A stretch of 61,615 nucleotides of DNA, taken from NCBI GenBank assembly GCA_017514235.1, contig JAFWKK010000073.1:1-61615 (forward strand), given 5' to 3'. Within the stretch, counting starts at the first letter, position 1, and each line of letters opens with the position of its first letter. The notes beneath the pieces are model-generated. The model had not been told where the DNA came from. It did not search any database and worked only from the letters and a program-made list of their open reading frames with translations. The position numbers and the translations under genes are program-made. This DNA is from Kiritimatiellia bacterium (lineage in GTDB: Bacteria > Verrucomicrobiota > Kiritimatiellia > RFP12 > UBA1067). Positions 24,519 to 31,607 of the stretch are shown here, one piece after another.

Positions 24519-24569
24519 CAACCCGTGCCAACGAGTTTGGAACTGCATTTGTATAATGGGCGCAAAAAA

Positions 24570-24578
24570 TGGTATAAT
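24570..24578 (+). promoter_or_regulatory. Extended -10 promoter of the NtrC-type regulator
   Basis: TGG-TATAAT followed by GTACGGC; the regulator ATG is 10 bases downstream with no ribosome site. A second TATAAT lies at 24552-24557, and TTGTAT at 24549-24554 could act as -35. Confidence 0.65.
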
Positions 24579-24588
24579 GTACGGCATC

Positions 24589-25944
24589 ATGTCTAAGATA
24601 TTGGTTGTCGATGACGAGCCGCGGATACTTTTGCTCATGCAGAGTCTCCTCAAGACCAACGGCTATACCGTTGTAACCGCCAAGGACGGCGCGAGCGCGA
24701 TTGAGCTAGTCCGAGGCGGCGGCATTGATATCGCCGTCACCGACTTGCGCATGCAGCCGATGGACGGAATGACGCTCTTCAAGCAGATTCACGCCATTGC
24801 GCCAGACATGCCGGTAATACTGCTTACCGCCTATGCCAGCGTGGAGACGGCCATTGAAGCGATGAAGCTTGGAATCTTCGACTACATCACCAAGCCGTTT
24901 AAGGTCGATGACATGGTTTCCTGCCTGAAGCGGGCCGAGGAGAAAGCGAGCAAGTCTGCGACGCAGGCGATGGGCATGGAGCATCAGTCCAATTACCTTT
25001 TTGAGAACCTCATAGCTTCGTCGGCCGCGATGCGCTCGGTCTGCGACATGATACAGAAGGTCGCGCCGACGGCAGTAACGGTGCTGATCAACGGCGAGTC
25101 CGGCACTGGCAAGGAGGTTGTCGCGAAGACGATTCACCGTCATTCCACACGCGCCCGCAAGCCATGGGTCGCCGTGAACTGCGCGGCGATTCCGGAACAG
25201 CTCCTGGAAAGCGAGATGTTCGGACACGTTAAGGGATCCTTTACCGGTGCCGTAGCCGACAAGGAAGGGCTTTTCGAGGCGGCGAACGGCGGAACGCTCT
25301 TCCTTGACGAGGTGTCTTCCATGCCGCTCATACTCCAGGGCAAGCTGCTTCGCGCATTGCAGGAGAAGGAAATCAGGCGGGTCGGCGGAACCAAGGACAT
25401 TCCGGTGGACGTGCGGGTCATTGCGGCGTCCAACGCGAACCTCGAAGAGGCTGTTGTGAAGGGAACGTTCCGCAGCGACCTCTATTACCGTTTTGCCGTC
25501 ATTACGATTGACATTCCGCCGCTCAGGAAGCGTGTCGAGGACATAATTCCTCTGGCGCGGCATTTCATGAAGACTGAGCTCGGCGACGGGTTTGACCAGC
25601 CTGTTCCCAGAATTGCCGCCGACGCGGTAAAGGCCCTTGAGTCGTATGACTGGCCCGGCAACGTTCGGGAACTTGAAAACGCGATGAAGCATGCGCTTAC
25701 CTTCTATCAGGACGGTGACATTACGGCAGACCTTCTGCCGGCGAAAATACTCGAGCATTGCAGCGCGTCAAATGCGGCAGATGGTGACATTCAAGACAAT
25801 GCCTCGCTAAAGAGTTATCTGAAAGCGAAGGAAAAGGAATATATCGGGCGGATTCTGGATAATAACGGTGGCGACAAGGAAAAGGCCGCTGAGGCGCTGA
25901 AGGTAAATCTTTCGACGCTTTACCGGAAGTTGGCGGACGGCTGA
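24589..25944 (+). CDS. NtrC-family sigma-54 response regulator (PilR-like)
   Basis: A 451-residue activator: receiver domain 1-120 with acidic pocket V-D-D-E and phospho-acceptor Asp52 in V-T-D-L-R-M; AAA+ domain about 145-375 with Walker A G-E-S-G-T-G-K-E (about 169-176), sigma-54 contact loop G-S-F-T-G-A (one change from GAFTGA), and G-T-L-F-L-D-E; C-terminal Fis-type helix-turn-helix ending V-N-L-S-T-L-Y-R-K-L. It is divergent from pilM, and the pilin at 28013 has a -24/-12 promoter, suggesting a PilR role. No histidine kinase gene is next to it. Start chosen at the receiver's first Met (M-S-K-I-L-V-V-D-D-E). Confidence 0.93.
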   Translation: MSKILVVDDEPRILLLMQSLLKTNGYTVVTAKDGASAIELVRGGGIDIAVTDLRMQPMDGMTLFKQIHAIAPDMPVILLTAYASVETAIEAMKLGIFDYITKPFKVDDMVSCLKRAEEKASKSATQAMGMEHQSNYLFENLIASSAAMRSVCDMIQKVAPTAVTVLINGESGTGKEVVAKTIHRHSTRARKPWVAVNCAAIPEQLLESEMFGHVKGSFTGAVADKEGLFEAANGGTLFLDEVSSMPLILQGKLLRALQEKEIRRVGGTKDIPVDVRVIAASNANLEEAVVKGTFRSDLYYRFAVITIDIPPLRKRVEDIIPLARHFMKTELGDGFDQPVPRIAADAVKALESYDWPGNVRELENAMKHALTFYQDGDITADLLPAKILEHCSASNAADGDIQDNASLKSYLKAKEKEYIGRILDNNGGDKEKAAEALKVNLSTLYRKLADG

Positions 25945-25951
25945 CAGGCGT

Positions 25952-27307
25952 CTACTTCAAGACGTCCCAGTAGCCGTTCTTGTCCGCCCCCACGCGCTTG
26001 ATTTCGCCAGCCGCTTGAAGGGCTTTCATCTTGCGGGCGATATTGCTTGCAGACACTTGAAGAATATCGGACAATTCGGCGTATGTGATAAATGGATCGG
26101 CATTGAGATTCTCCTTGATTTGCAATTCAAGTGAATCGCCATTTACATGATTTACACTGTCAGAATTATTCTGTAAACGCAAAAACTTATCAGCTGACTT
26201 GCCAAAATCGGCGATTTTAGATACCATATTTTGCAAGAAGTCCTCGATTCGCGACAGGCGATCTGCCGGTAGATTATAGTATTTGTGCCGTTTGAAGCGA
26301 AAGCCCTTCAATTGGCTGATGCGGTTTATCATTTCTGATGTCAGTTCTTTTGGAAAATCCAGCCACTTCTCGTAGAGGGCGGGTGAGACGTGCTTGACGA
26401 ACTTACGGAGGTCGTCATACTCGTCATATCGCTGTCCTGGCCTGTACAGCGCGAGCGAGAAGAGCCCGTAGCCGTTGTCGAAGATTGGGGCGGCGTCGAC
26501 GATTTCGTTAGTATCGTTGTCAATCAGATAGCCGAAGTTCCCCATGTGTCGGTCGGTATTGAAGATGATTGCGTCGAAGAAGAATATCTCGGCGAAACGT
26601 GGGTCGGCGAGGGCTTCGTCGCGCGAGATTAGTCGACCGGCTGGAATATAGCCGTATTTGTCGCTCGTGAAAAGGGGGCATGTGGAACAGAGCTTGCCCT
26701 TGAATTTTTCAAGACCATAAGCAACGTGGTTTAACCCCATTGCTTCGGCAATCTGTGCCGCGTAGTATTCCGAGTAGGGTTCGAAGCCTGTGTTAGCGGC
26801 ACCTTCCGTTCCGGACTTGTACAGAAGCACCTCGTTGTCCAAACGTCGCCAGCATTTTGCAAGCATTCCGTTTGTGGTGAATTCGGGGGAAGTGGAGATA
26901 TCCTTTTTCGCATTGAATTCTCCACGGAATCCGCCGGTAAAGGCCATAACCGCAAGGGTCTTCGAGAACTCATTGTCGTAGAGGTTATTGTCTTTCCATT
27001 TGCCGGTGAACGAGTCTTGGACGACCCAATAGACGTCATTTAGGGATAGCCCCTTGCACATCTCGATGATGGCGCGCGTGTTCATGCGCATGATTCCAAG
27101 GTTCCCGAGCATCATTTGGATGTAGTGGCGGTGCTTAGGCACCGTCCGCCGCGTCAGCCATGTCCATAGTGCTTCATCGGTGGTTTCGCCCTTCATGTCG
27201 AGGGGCAGGAACCGACGCTCGGCCTCGTTCACCGAGAGTACGCGAACCCCTTGCGGTTCAATCCAGTCAAACCGCAGCAGTTCGCGATCTCGGTGTTTCA
27301 GTATCAT
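25952..27307 (-). CDS. HipA-like kinase with C-terminal winged helix
   Basis: A 451-residue protein. The central part has the HipA/CtkA kinase signatures F-F-F-D-A-I-I-F-N-T-D-R-H-M-G-N-F-G (catalytic D-x-H-x-x-N at about 249-258) and D-A-A-P-I-F-D-N-G-Y-G-L (metal-binding Asp at about 277). Residues about 388-451 form a separate winged helix (I-T-Y-A-E-L-S-D-I-L-Q-V-S-A-S-N-I-A-R-K and G-Y-W-D-V) of the type usually seen at the end of RecG-like or Fic-type regulators. No HipB gene is adjacent, so the DNA-binding part may be built in. GC is lower than in the flanking pil genes, suggesting acquisition. GGAGA precedes the ATG. Confidence 0.75.
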   Translation of the reverse strand: MILKHRDRELLRFDWIEPQGVRVLSVNEAERRFLPLDMKGETTDEALWTWLTRRTVPKHRHYIQMMLGNLGIMRMNTRAIIEMCKGLSLNDVYWVVQDSFTGKWKDNNLYDNEFSKTLAVMAFTGGFRGEFNAKKDISTSPEFTTNGMLAKCWRRLDNEVLLYKSGTEGAANTGFEPYSEYYAAQIAEAMGLNHVAYGLEKFKGKLCSTCPLFTSDKYGYIPAGRLISRDEALADPRFAEIFFFDAIIFNTDRHMGNFGYLIDNDTNEIVDAAPIFDNGYGLFSLALYRPGQRYDEYDDLRKFVKHVSPALYEKWLDFPKELTSEMINRISQLKGFRFKRHKYYNLPADRLSRIEDFLQNMVSKIADFGKSADKFLRLQNNSDSVNHVNGDSLELQIKENLNADPFITYAELSDILQVSASNIARKMKALQAAGEIKRVGADKNGYWDVLK

Positions 27308-27336
27308 GCGAATGTTTTCTCCATTGAATGGTGCGT

Positions 27337-27345
27337 ATTATACCA
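27337..27345 (-). promoter_or_regulatory. Extended -10 promoter of the HipA-like gene
   Basis: Minus-strand TGG-TATAAT, 29 bases before the ATG; a GGAGA ribosome site lies between. Confidence 0.65.
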
Positions 27346-27392
27346 AAGTTGAGTGCCGTGATGGTGTCTGATTTTGCAGGGTTGCGAAAAAT

Positions 27393-27412
27393 TTTTCTCA
27401 AAAATGAGAAAA
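27393..27412. repeat. Perfect 8-bp AT-rich inverted repeat
   Basis: TTTTCTCA - AAAA - TGAGAAAA. It could be an operator or a weak terminator; it lies upstream of the HipA-like promoter. Confidence 0.6.
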
Positions 27413-27541
27413 CCGTGATGAACGAAGAGAAACTCCGAGGGCTGGCAAAAGGCGTCGCTACCGCTATGCTTCGTGCTCCGCGCCGTTCAGCCGCGTTTAA
27501 AGCATTCGAATGTTTAGGGGCTGCCTTCGGCAGAGGAGGGC

Positions 27542-27624
27542 AGGCAGTTGCAAAACCTTCTTGATGGCCGTGTAGAACGTGTAGATTTGGTCTTGCTGTA
27601 ACAGTAGAGGCACTTGCAAAACCT
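27542..27624. repeat. Direct repeat pair AGGCA[G/C]TTGCAAAACCT
   Basis: Two 17-base copies at 27542-27558 and 27608-27624 differ at one position and are 66 bases apart. They look like part of an intergenic repeat family rather than a gene. Confidence 0.75.
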
Positions 27625-27645
27625 CCCGCACAGTTTCTTTGATAG

Positions 27646-27712
27646 CCACGAAATATACTAAATACACGAAAGTTCGCAAGAAACAAGCGAATTCGTGTGC
27701 TTCGCGTGTTCT
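27646..27712. repeat. CACGAAAT/ACACGAA-type intergenic inverted repeat
   Basis: CCACGAAATATACTAAATACACGAA on one side and TTCGTGTGCTTCGCGTG on the other form an imperfect inverted repeat. I believe similar TTCGTGT-rich intergenic repeats occur in several PVC and environmental genomes, but I cannot check copy number from one window. Confidence 0.4.
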
Positions 27713-27928
27713 TGACCGCCGTAGCCTTGGCAAAGGAGGTTTGTGGTTCTGCAATTACATCTGCATGGAAATACAACATATCACAGGTTGAAATGCGCAG
27801 AGCGTGAGCCGAAGTGGTTACGGAGGCCTTTTTGACAACCCTCGGAGTTTGATTCTGGACGGGGCTGGCATAGTGTGCGGTGAATTAGACTCAGGACGAG
27901 CGTGGGGGCGAAATCGTCGTGTCCGCTA

Positions 27929-27944
27929 TGGCACGAAATATGCT
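27929..27944 (+). promoter_or_regulatory. Sigma-54 (-24/-12) promoter of the pilin gene
   Basis: TGGCACG-AAAT-ATGCT matches the consensus TGGCACG-N4-TTGCW except one base; the GG and GC pairs are exactly 12 apart. The predicted start near 27955 leaves a leader of about 58 bases. TGC-TATAAT (27941-27949) overlaps it, so a sigma-70 form is also possible. Confidence 0.7.
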
Positions 27945-28012
27945 ATAATATGCTTGTAGCGGTCGGCATGGTGTCGGCTGCACAAAAAACAAACAAGAAA
28001 AGGAACACAACC

Positions 28013-28411
28013 ATGAAAAGAATGCTGAAGGGTTTTACCCTCGTTGAAATCATGATCGTGGTCGCCATCATCGCCATTTTGGCAGCAGTTGCGATCCCGA
28101 ACTTCGTACGCTATCGCAAGACGTCGCAGATGAACGCCTGCATCAGCAACCTGAAGCAGCTTCAGACGGCGACAGAACAGTATCGGATGAATCATTCTGA
28201 TGCCGTTAATATGGAAACCCTTACGACGGGTACGGATCCGTACATTAAAGTTGCTCCAACTTGTCCTGCTCAGGGTACGTACACTCCTCCGGCGGATAAC
28301 GATTCGTCTGATTGGACGTGTTCTCTGGGCACCGATACAGATTATCCGCATGTGTTGCCTGGAAGCACCGCTGCAACACCTGCTCCTGCTGGCGGCGGCA
28401 CAGGCGACTAA
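28013..28411 (+). CDS. Type IV pilin / major pseudopilin
   Basis: A 132-residue prepilin. A short basic leader M-K-R-M-L-K-G is cleaved before F-T-L-V-E-I-M-I-V-V-A-I-I-A-I-L-A, with the conserved Glu5 of the mature protein present. The globular part is small: N-A-C-I-S-N-L-K-Q-L-Q-T-A-T-E-Q-Y, then two Cys (about residues 84 and 102) that may form a disulfide, and a Gly/Pro/Ala-rich C-terminal tail. The size and the N-A-C-I-S-N-L-K block are like GspG/PilA of PVC and delta-type bacteria. I start at 28013, after AAGGAA; an open frame upstream has no function. It is isolated from the pil operon but probably controlled by the same NtrC-type regulator. Confidence 0.93.
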   Translation: MKRMLKGFTLVEIMIVVAIIAILAAVAIPNFVRYRKTSQMNACISNLKQLQTATEQYRMNHSDAVNMETLTTGTDPYIKVAPTCPAQGTYTPPADNDSSDWTCSLGTDTDYPHVLPGSTAATPAPAGGGTGD

Positions 28412-28440
28412 TGATTCTTTGCTGTAAGCCAAAGAAGCGA

Positions 28441-28472
28441 AAAGGGCGGTCTCTTTCGAGGCCGCCTTTTTC
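28441..28472 (+). terminator. Intrinsic terminator of the pilin gene
   Basis: GGGCGGTCTC - TTTC - GAGGCCGCC followed by TTTTT, 30 bases after the stop. Confidence 0.85.
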
Positions 28473-28742
28473 GCATCGCCGCTGGGTGGTCGGGGAGCGG
28501 GGGCCTTTGGGGAACGTTAGTTCCGGGAGTCTGGCAATTTTGGGGGAGAGTGTCCCTTTTTGTTCTTGCTTCTGTGGAGAGGATGTGTTGCCATTTGTCC
28601 AATGTTATGTCAAGAACGTGAACCGTGTTTGCCGGTATGACGACTCCGCTCCCTTCGTGGATCGTGACACAGCGGCGGGAGGGCGTCTTGCGAGCGTTGA
28701 TATGGGATAATGCGTAGTGTTTTGAAACCCTAAAATCTTTTG
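28473..28742. other. Gene-free stretch between pilin and XylR-type regulator
   Basis: No convincing gene. There is a small hairpin GGAAC-GTTA-GTTCC at 28511-28524 and two copies of AAACCCTAAA (about 28726 and 28758, the second inside the end of the regulator gene). Nothing else stands out. Confidence 0.6.
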
Positions 28743-29945
28743 CTAATAGGGATTCAAAACCCTAAAGGAGATTGTGGAAGATGGACGAATGTAGCCTTTG
28801 GCGGCGGCGGAAGCCTTGCGCCAGACTAGCGGGTTGACGCCCGTTTCCTTGCGAAAGGCGTCGCGGAAATACGTCGATGAACCGTAACCGCAGGATTCGA
28901 TTACGGCGGATACAGGAAATTGGGTGTCTACGAGGAGCCGTTTCGCCAGGTTTATTCGCGCTTTCAGCAATTCGTCGAGAACGGAATGGCCGGTTGCCTG
29001 CCGAAAGCGCATCTCGGCGCTTCTTCGCGAGCAGGGGAACATGGCAAGGACGTCCCTGGCAGTCAACCTGACGCCGTCCTTGCTCCAGATGCGTTCGAGT
29101 GCGGCCGAAACGCAATCATCCCTGCGCCTTGAAATGCGGGTCGAGCCACGCCGGACGATGCCTGATATGGAGAAGGTCGTTTCGGTGCGAACGGCATCAG
29201 ACGGATCAAGCATCTTTCGGGCGAGCAGGCGTGCGGCGAAACGACCGCCCTGCCGGAAGTCGGGGCGTATGCTCGTCAATGTAGGCATGGTGTTCTCGCA
29301 TATCGCCTCGTCGTCATCTACGCCTATGACCGCAATATCGTCCGGCACGGAAATGGACAGCAGACGGCAAGCGTTTAACGCCGTTTCGGCTATGGCATCG
29401 CTTGCAGCCAGTATCCCGCATGGCTTTGGAAGCGTTGCAAGCCAGCGCTTGAGGGGATGTATTCCCTTGTCGATCGACGGCAGATCTATTGAAATCAGTT
29501 CTCGTCCGTTCAGTTTCAACGCATCGGCGAAAGCATCCTTGCGCCGATCGCTCCATGCATGGCCTTTCCAGCCGATGAACGCAAGATGCCCGAATCCCAG
29601 CGTCATCAGTTCGCGGGCGGCGGCTTCGCCCACGGCGACGGCATCGTGGATGACGCATGTCGCGTTCCGTGGCGTCAGCGTCGTATCGCCGCCGATGCAC
29701 ACCATCGGCATCGAGCCGAACGAACGGTATGGAATCATGCCTGGCTTCAGCCCGTTCCCGCTGGCTTCGACTATGCAGCCGGCCGGCGACCAGAACCGGA
29801 TGAGGTCCCGTATCGGGAAGGGTTTGCCATTGAATTTTACTGACTGTATGTTCCAGTCGGTGCCTTGCGCGAAATCGCGTACGCCGGACAAGACTCCCAT
29901 GGCGGCCTTTCCCGACGAAGTCAGCAGCATCAGTATCATCTTCAT
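28743..29945 (-). CDS. XylR-type transcriptional regulator (LacI-like sensor plus AraC DNA-binding domain)
   Basis: A 400-residue regulator. Residues about 1-270 form a periplasmic-binding-protein-like sugar sensor without the N-terminal LacI helix-turn-helix (landmarks G-F-G-H-L-A-F-I-G, C-G-I-L-A-A-S-D-A-I-A and D-I-A-V-I-G-V-D-D-D, the last a hallmark of XylR-like proteins). Residues about 285-400 form an AraC pair of helix-turn-helices (C-S-R-R-S-A-E-M-R-F-R and C-G-Y-G-S-S-T-Y-F-R-D-A-F-R-K-E-T-G). The start at 29945 lies 6 bases after the -10, with no leader. It is divergent from nagB and a 7-bp palindrome lies in its own promoter, so it likely controls itself and nagB onward. Confidence 0.9.
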   Translation of the reverse strand: MKMILMLLTSSGKAAMGVLSGVRDFAQGTDWNIQSVKFNGKPFPIRDLIRFWSPAGCIVEASGNGLKPGMIPYRSFGSMPMVCIGGDTTLTPRNATCVIHDAVAVGEAAARELMTLGFGHLAFIGWKGHAWSDRRKDAFADALKLNGRELISIDLPSIDKGIHPLKRWLATLPKPCGILAASDAIAETALNACRLLSISVPDDIAVIGVDDDEAICENTMPTLTSIRPDFRQGGRFAARLLARKMLDPSDAVRTETTFSISGIVRRGSTRISRRRDDCVSAALERIWSKDGVRLTARDVLAMFPCSRRSAEMRFRQATGHSVLDELLKARINLAKRLLVDTQFPVSAVIESCGYGSSTYFRDAFRKETGVNPLVWRKASAAAKGYIRPSSTISFRVLNPY

Positions 29946-29951
29946 GGGCGC

Positions 29952-29960
29952 ATTATACCA
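29952..29960 (-). promoter_or_regulatory. Extended -10 promoter of the first XylR-type regulator
   Basis: Minus-strand TGG-TATAAT with 6 bases to the ATG at 29945, so transcription would begin on the start codon. Confidence 0.75.
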
Positions 29961-29961
29961 T

Positions 29962-29980
29962 AACATCTTCCGGAGATGTT
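29962..29980. promoter_or_regulatory. Candidate operator palindrome AACATCT-N5-AGATGTT
   Basis: A perfect 7-bp palindrome overlaps the -35 position of the XylR-type promoter. Placement fits autorepression, and it is within reach of the nagB promoter at 30035. Confidence 0.55.
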
Positions 29981-30034
29981 GCGCAAAAAAGGCATTTATT
30001 TTTTCGCAATAAAGGCATAACGAAGCATGAGGCT

Positions 30035-30043
30035 TGCTATAAT
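30035..30043 (+). promoter_or_regulatory. Extended -10 promoter of nagB
   Basis: TGC-TATAAT followed by ATATGGC; nagB ATG is 37 bases downstream behind GGGGAGA. Two AAAGGCAT copies (about 29988 and 30011) lie upstream. Confidence 0.65.
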
Positions 30044-30080
30044 ATATGGCAAACCCAAAGGATGACAAGGGGAGAAATGG

Positions 30081-30857
30081 ATGTTGCTTGAACCGGCAAG
30101 GGATTATGCGGCAATGAGTTCGGCCGGCGCGTCGATTCTTTTCGAAGAAGCGATGCGCAAGCTGTCAAAGGGCGAGCGCTTCAACCTCGGCCTTGCCACC
30201 GGCAATACGATGATTGCGCTCTACGACGAGCTGGCGGAGAAGTTCAACCGTGCGAAGGCAAACCTGTCGCTCGTGTCCACCTGGAACCTCGACGAGTATT
30301 CGCCGGACGGCAAACGTGCCGTTCCTCGCGACCATCCGCTTTCGTACTGGAAGTACATGCACGAGATGCTGTTCTCGAAGTTCGACCCGGCGTTAGGCTT
30401 CCGCGAGGGGAACGCGCACTTCCCCGACCCCGATTCGCCGGAGGCGTACGACCCCGCCATCGCGGCGGCGGGCGGACTCGACTTGCAGCTGCTCGGCATC
30501 GGCTTCAACGGACATATCGCATTCAACGAGCCGATGAGGGAAGACGAGATTTCCGTCGAGGCGTTCGCGGATCTGCCCACGCGCGTACTGCCACTCTCGC
30601 AGGAGACCATCGTGCAGAACACGCACGTGACGGCAAACGGAGACGAGTCGCTAGTGCCGCGCTACGCCGCCACGATGGGCATGGCGCCGATCCTCGCCGC
30701 AAGGAAGTGCCTTTTGCTTGCGTGCTTTGAGGAGCAGGCCGCGCCGATCAAGGCGATAGCCGCGAAGGGCCGTCCGACGCCGTTCCTGCCCGCTTCGTAC
30801 CTGTGGGAACACCCGGACTTCAGGCTCATCTACACGGCTGACAAGATTTCACTATAG
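30081..30857 (+). CDS. nagB: Glucosamine-6-phosphate deaminase
   Basis: A 258-residue NagB, converting glucosamine-6-phosphate to fructose-6-phosphate and ammonia. Visible motifs are L-A-T-G-N-T-M (phosphate loop), T-W-N-L-D-E-Y-S (catalytic Asp region), L-G-I-G-F-N-G-H-I-A-F-N-E-P (catalytic His and lid), and Y-T-A-D-K at the C terminus. It sits before a DUF1080 lipoprotein and a Gfo/Idh oxidoreductase, consistent with amino-sugar or glycan use. ATG 30081 is chosen because the ATG 4 bases earlier gives an immediate stop. Confidence 0.93.
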   Translation: MLLEPARDYAAMSSAGASILFEEAMRKLSKGERFNLGLATGNTMIALYDELAEKFNRAKANLSLVSTWNLDEYSPDGKRAVPRDHPLSYWKYMHEMLFSKFDPALGFREGNAHFPDPDSPEAYDPAIAAAGGLDLQLLGIGFNGHIAFNEPMREDEISVEAFADLPTRVLPLSQETIVQNTHVTANGDESLVPRYAATMGMAPILAARKCLLLACFEEQAAPIKAIAAKGRPTPFLPASYLWEHPDFRLIYTADKISL

Positions 30858-30872
30858 AAAGGACAATGAAAA

Positions 30873-31580
30873 ATGAAGAAGCCTAGAGTCATCATTGCGG
30901 CAGGTGCCGCGCTTTTGCTGGCCGGGTGCGCGACTGCGCCCAAGGCTGCCAACGAGCCGCATCCCGACACGCCGGCGTACGCCTGGAAGCCGCTTTTCGC
31001 GAAAGATCTTTCAGACGCCGAGTTCGAGAAAGGGGCCTGGCGATGGGAAGGCGACGTGCTGCGGAGCATCCTCGACAAGCCGATCTGGACGAAAGCCGAC
31101 TGGGAGAACTATGTGCTCGACTTCGAGTACATGATGGAGAAGGACGGCAACAGCGGAGCCTTCATCTACATCTCGAACCTCGAGAAGTTCCCGAAATACA
31201 AGGTTGAAGTGCAGCTTCTGGATGACGACAGTCCCAAGTTCAAGGGCAAGGAACTTGCCTATCAGCAGTCCGGTTCGCTCTACGGACGCGCCGCCGCGCT
31301 GGAGATCGCCTCGAAACCGGCGGGCGAGTGGAACAGGATGACGGTGTTCTGCCAGGGCAAGAACGTTCACGTCGTCCTGAACGGCAAGGCCGTTGTCGAT
31401 GCGAATCTTGACGACTGGAAGGATCCGCTCGTCAATCCGGATGGTACGCCAGTTCCGCCATGGCATCGCGGCTTTCCGGCGCTTTCTACGATTCCGACGA
31501 AGGGACGCGTCGGATTTCAGGGCGTACATGGAGATGCCGGCGTAAGAATCCGCAATCTTCGAATTGCGCATCTGTACTGA
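30873..31580 (+). CDS. DUF1080 (3-keto-disaccharide hydrolase family) lipoprotein
   Basis: A 235-residue lipoprotein: signal peptide with lipobox L-L-A-G-C (Cys18), followed by a concanavalin-like beta-sandwich of DUF1080. Characteristic parts are W-R-W-E-G-D-V-L (about 47-54), D-F-E-Y-M-M-E-K-D-G-N-S-G-A-F-I-Y-I, K-Y-K-V-E-V-Q-L-L-D and G-R-V-G-F-Q-G-V-H-G. DUF1080 members in PVC and Bacteroidota bind or cleave glycans, some acting on 3-keto sugars made by Gfo/Idh-type oxidases, and such an oxidoreductase gene is next. Surface display is likely but sorting to the outer membrane is not proven. Confidence 0.88.
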   Translation: MKKPRVIIAAGAALLLAGCATAPKAANEPHPDTPAYAWKPLFAKDLSDAEFEKGAWRWEGDVLRSILDKPIWTKADWENYVLDFEYMMEKDGNSGAFIYISNLEKFPKYKVEVQLLDDDSPKFKGKELAYQQSGSLYGRAAALEIASKPAGEWNRMTVFCQGKNVHVVLNGKAVVDANLDDWKDPLVNPDGTPVPPWHRGFPALSTIPTKGRVGFQGVHGDAGVRIRNLRIAHLY

Positions 31581-31607
31581 CGTCAAGGCACAAGAGGGAG
31601 GAATCAA

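Larger units (their letters stand above)
27308..28012. other. 705-base non-coding region with repeats before the pilin
   Basis: I see no credible gene. It holds the HipA-like gene promoter (27337-27345, minus), a TTTTCTCA-AAAA-TGAGAAAA hairpin (27393-27412), two copies of a 17-base repeat (27542, 27608), an inverted A-C-A-C-G-A-A repeat around 27664-27698, and the pilin promoter at 27929-27949. Confidence 0.7.

Noticed and set aside
24552-24557. A second TATAAT as promoter of an earlier NtrC-regulator start at 24556
   Set aside because: The extra 11 residues precede the conserved receiver start, and the 24573 element fits better; kept only as a possible upstream promoter.
27267-27779. Minus-strand 170-codon frame in the intergenic region before the pilin
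   Set aside because: Low-complexity translation across repeat DNA, no ribosome site, no family resemblance.
28312-28710. 132-codon frame overlapping the pilin end
   Set aside because: It runs through the pilin terminator in another frame and looks non-protein-like.
29988-30018. CRISPR-like or tandem repeat from two AAAGGCAT copies
   Set aside because: Only two short copies and no regular spacers; no CRISPR array or cas gene is present in the window.
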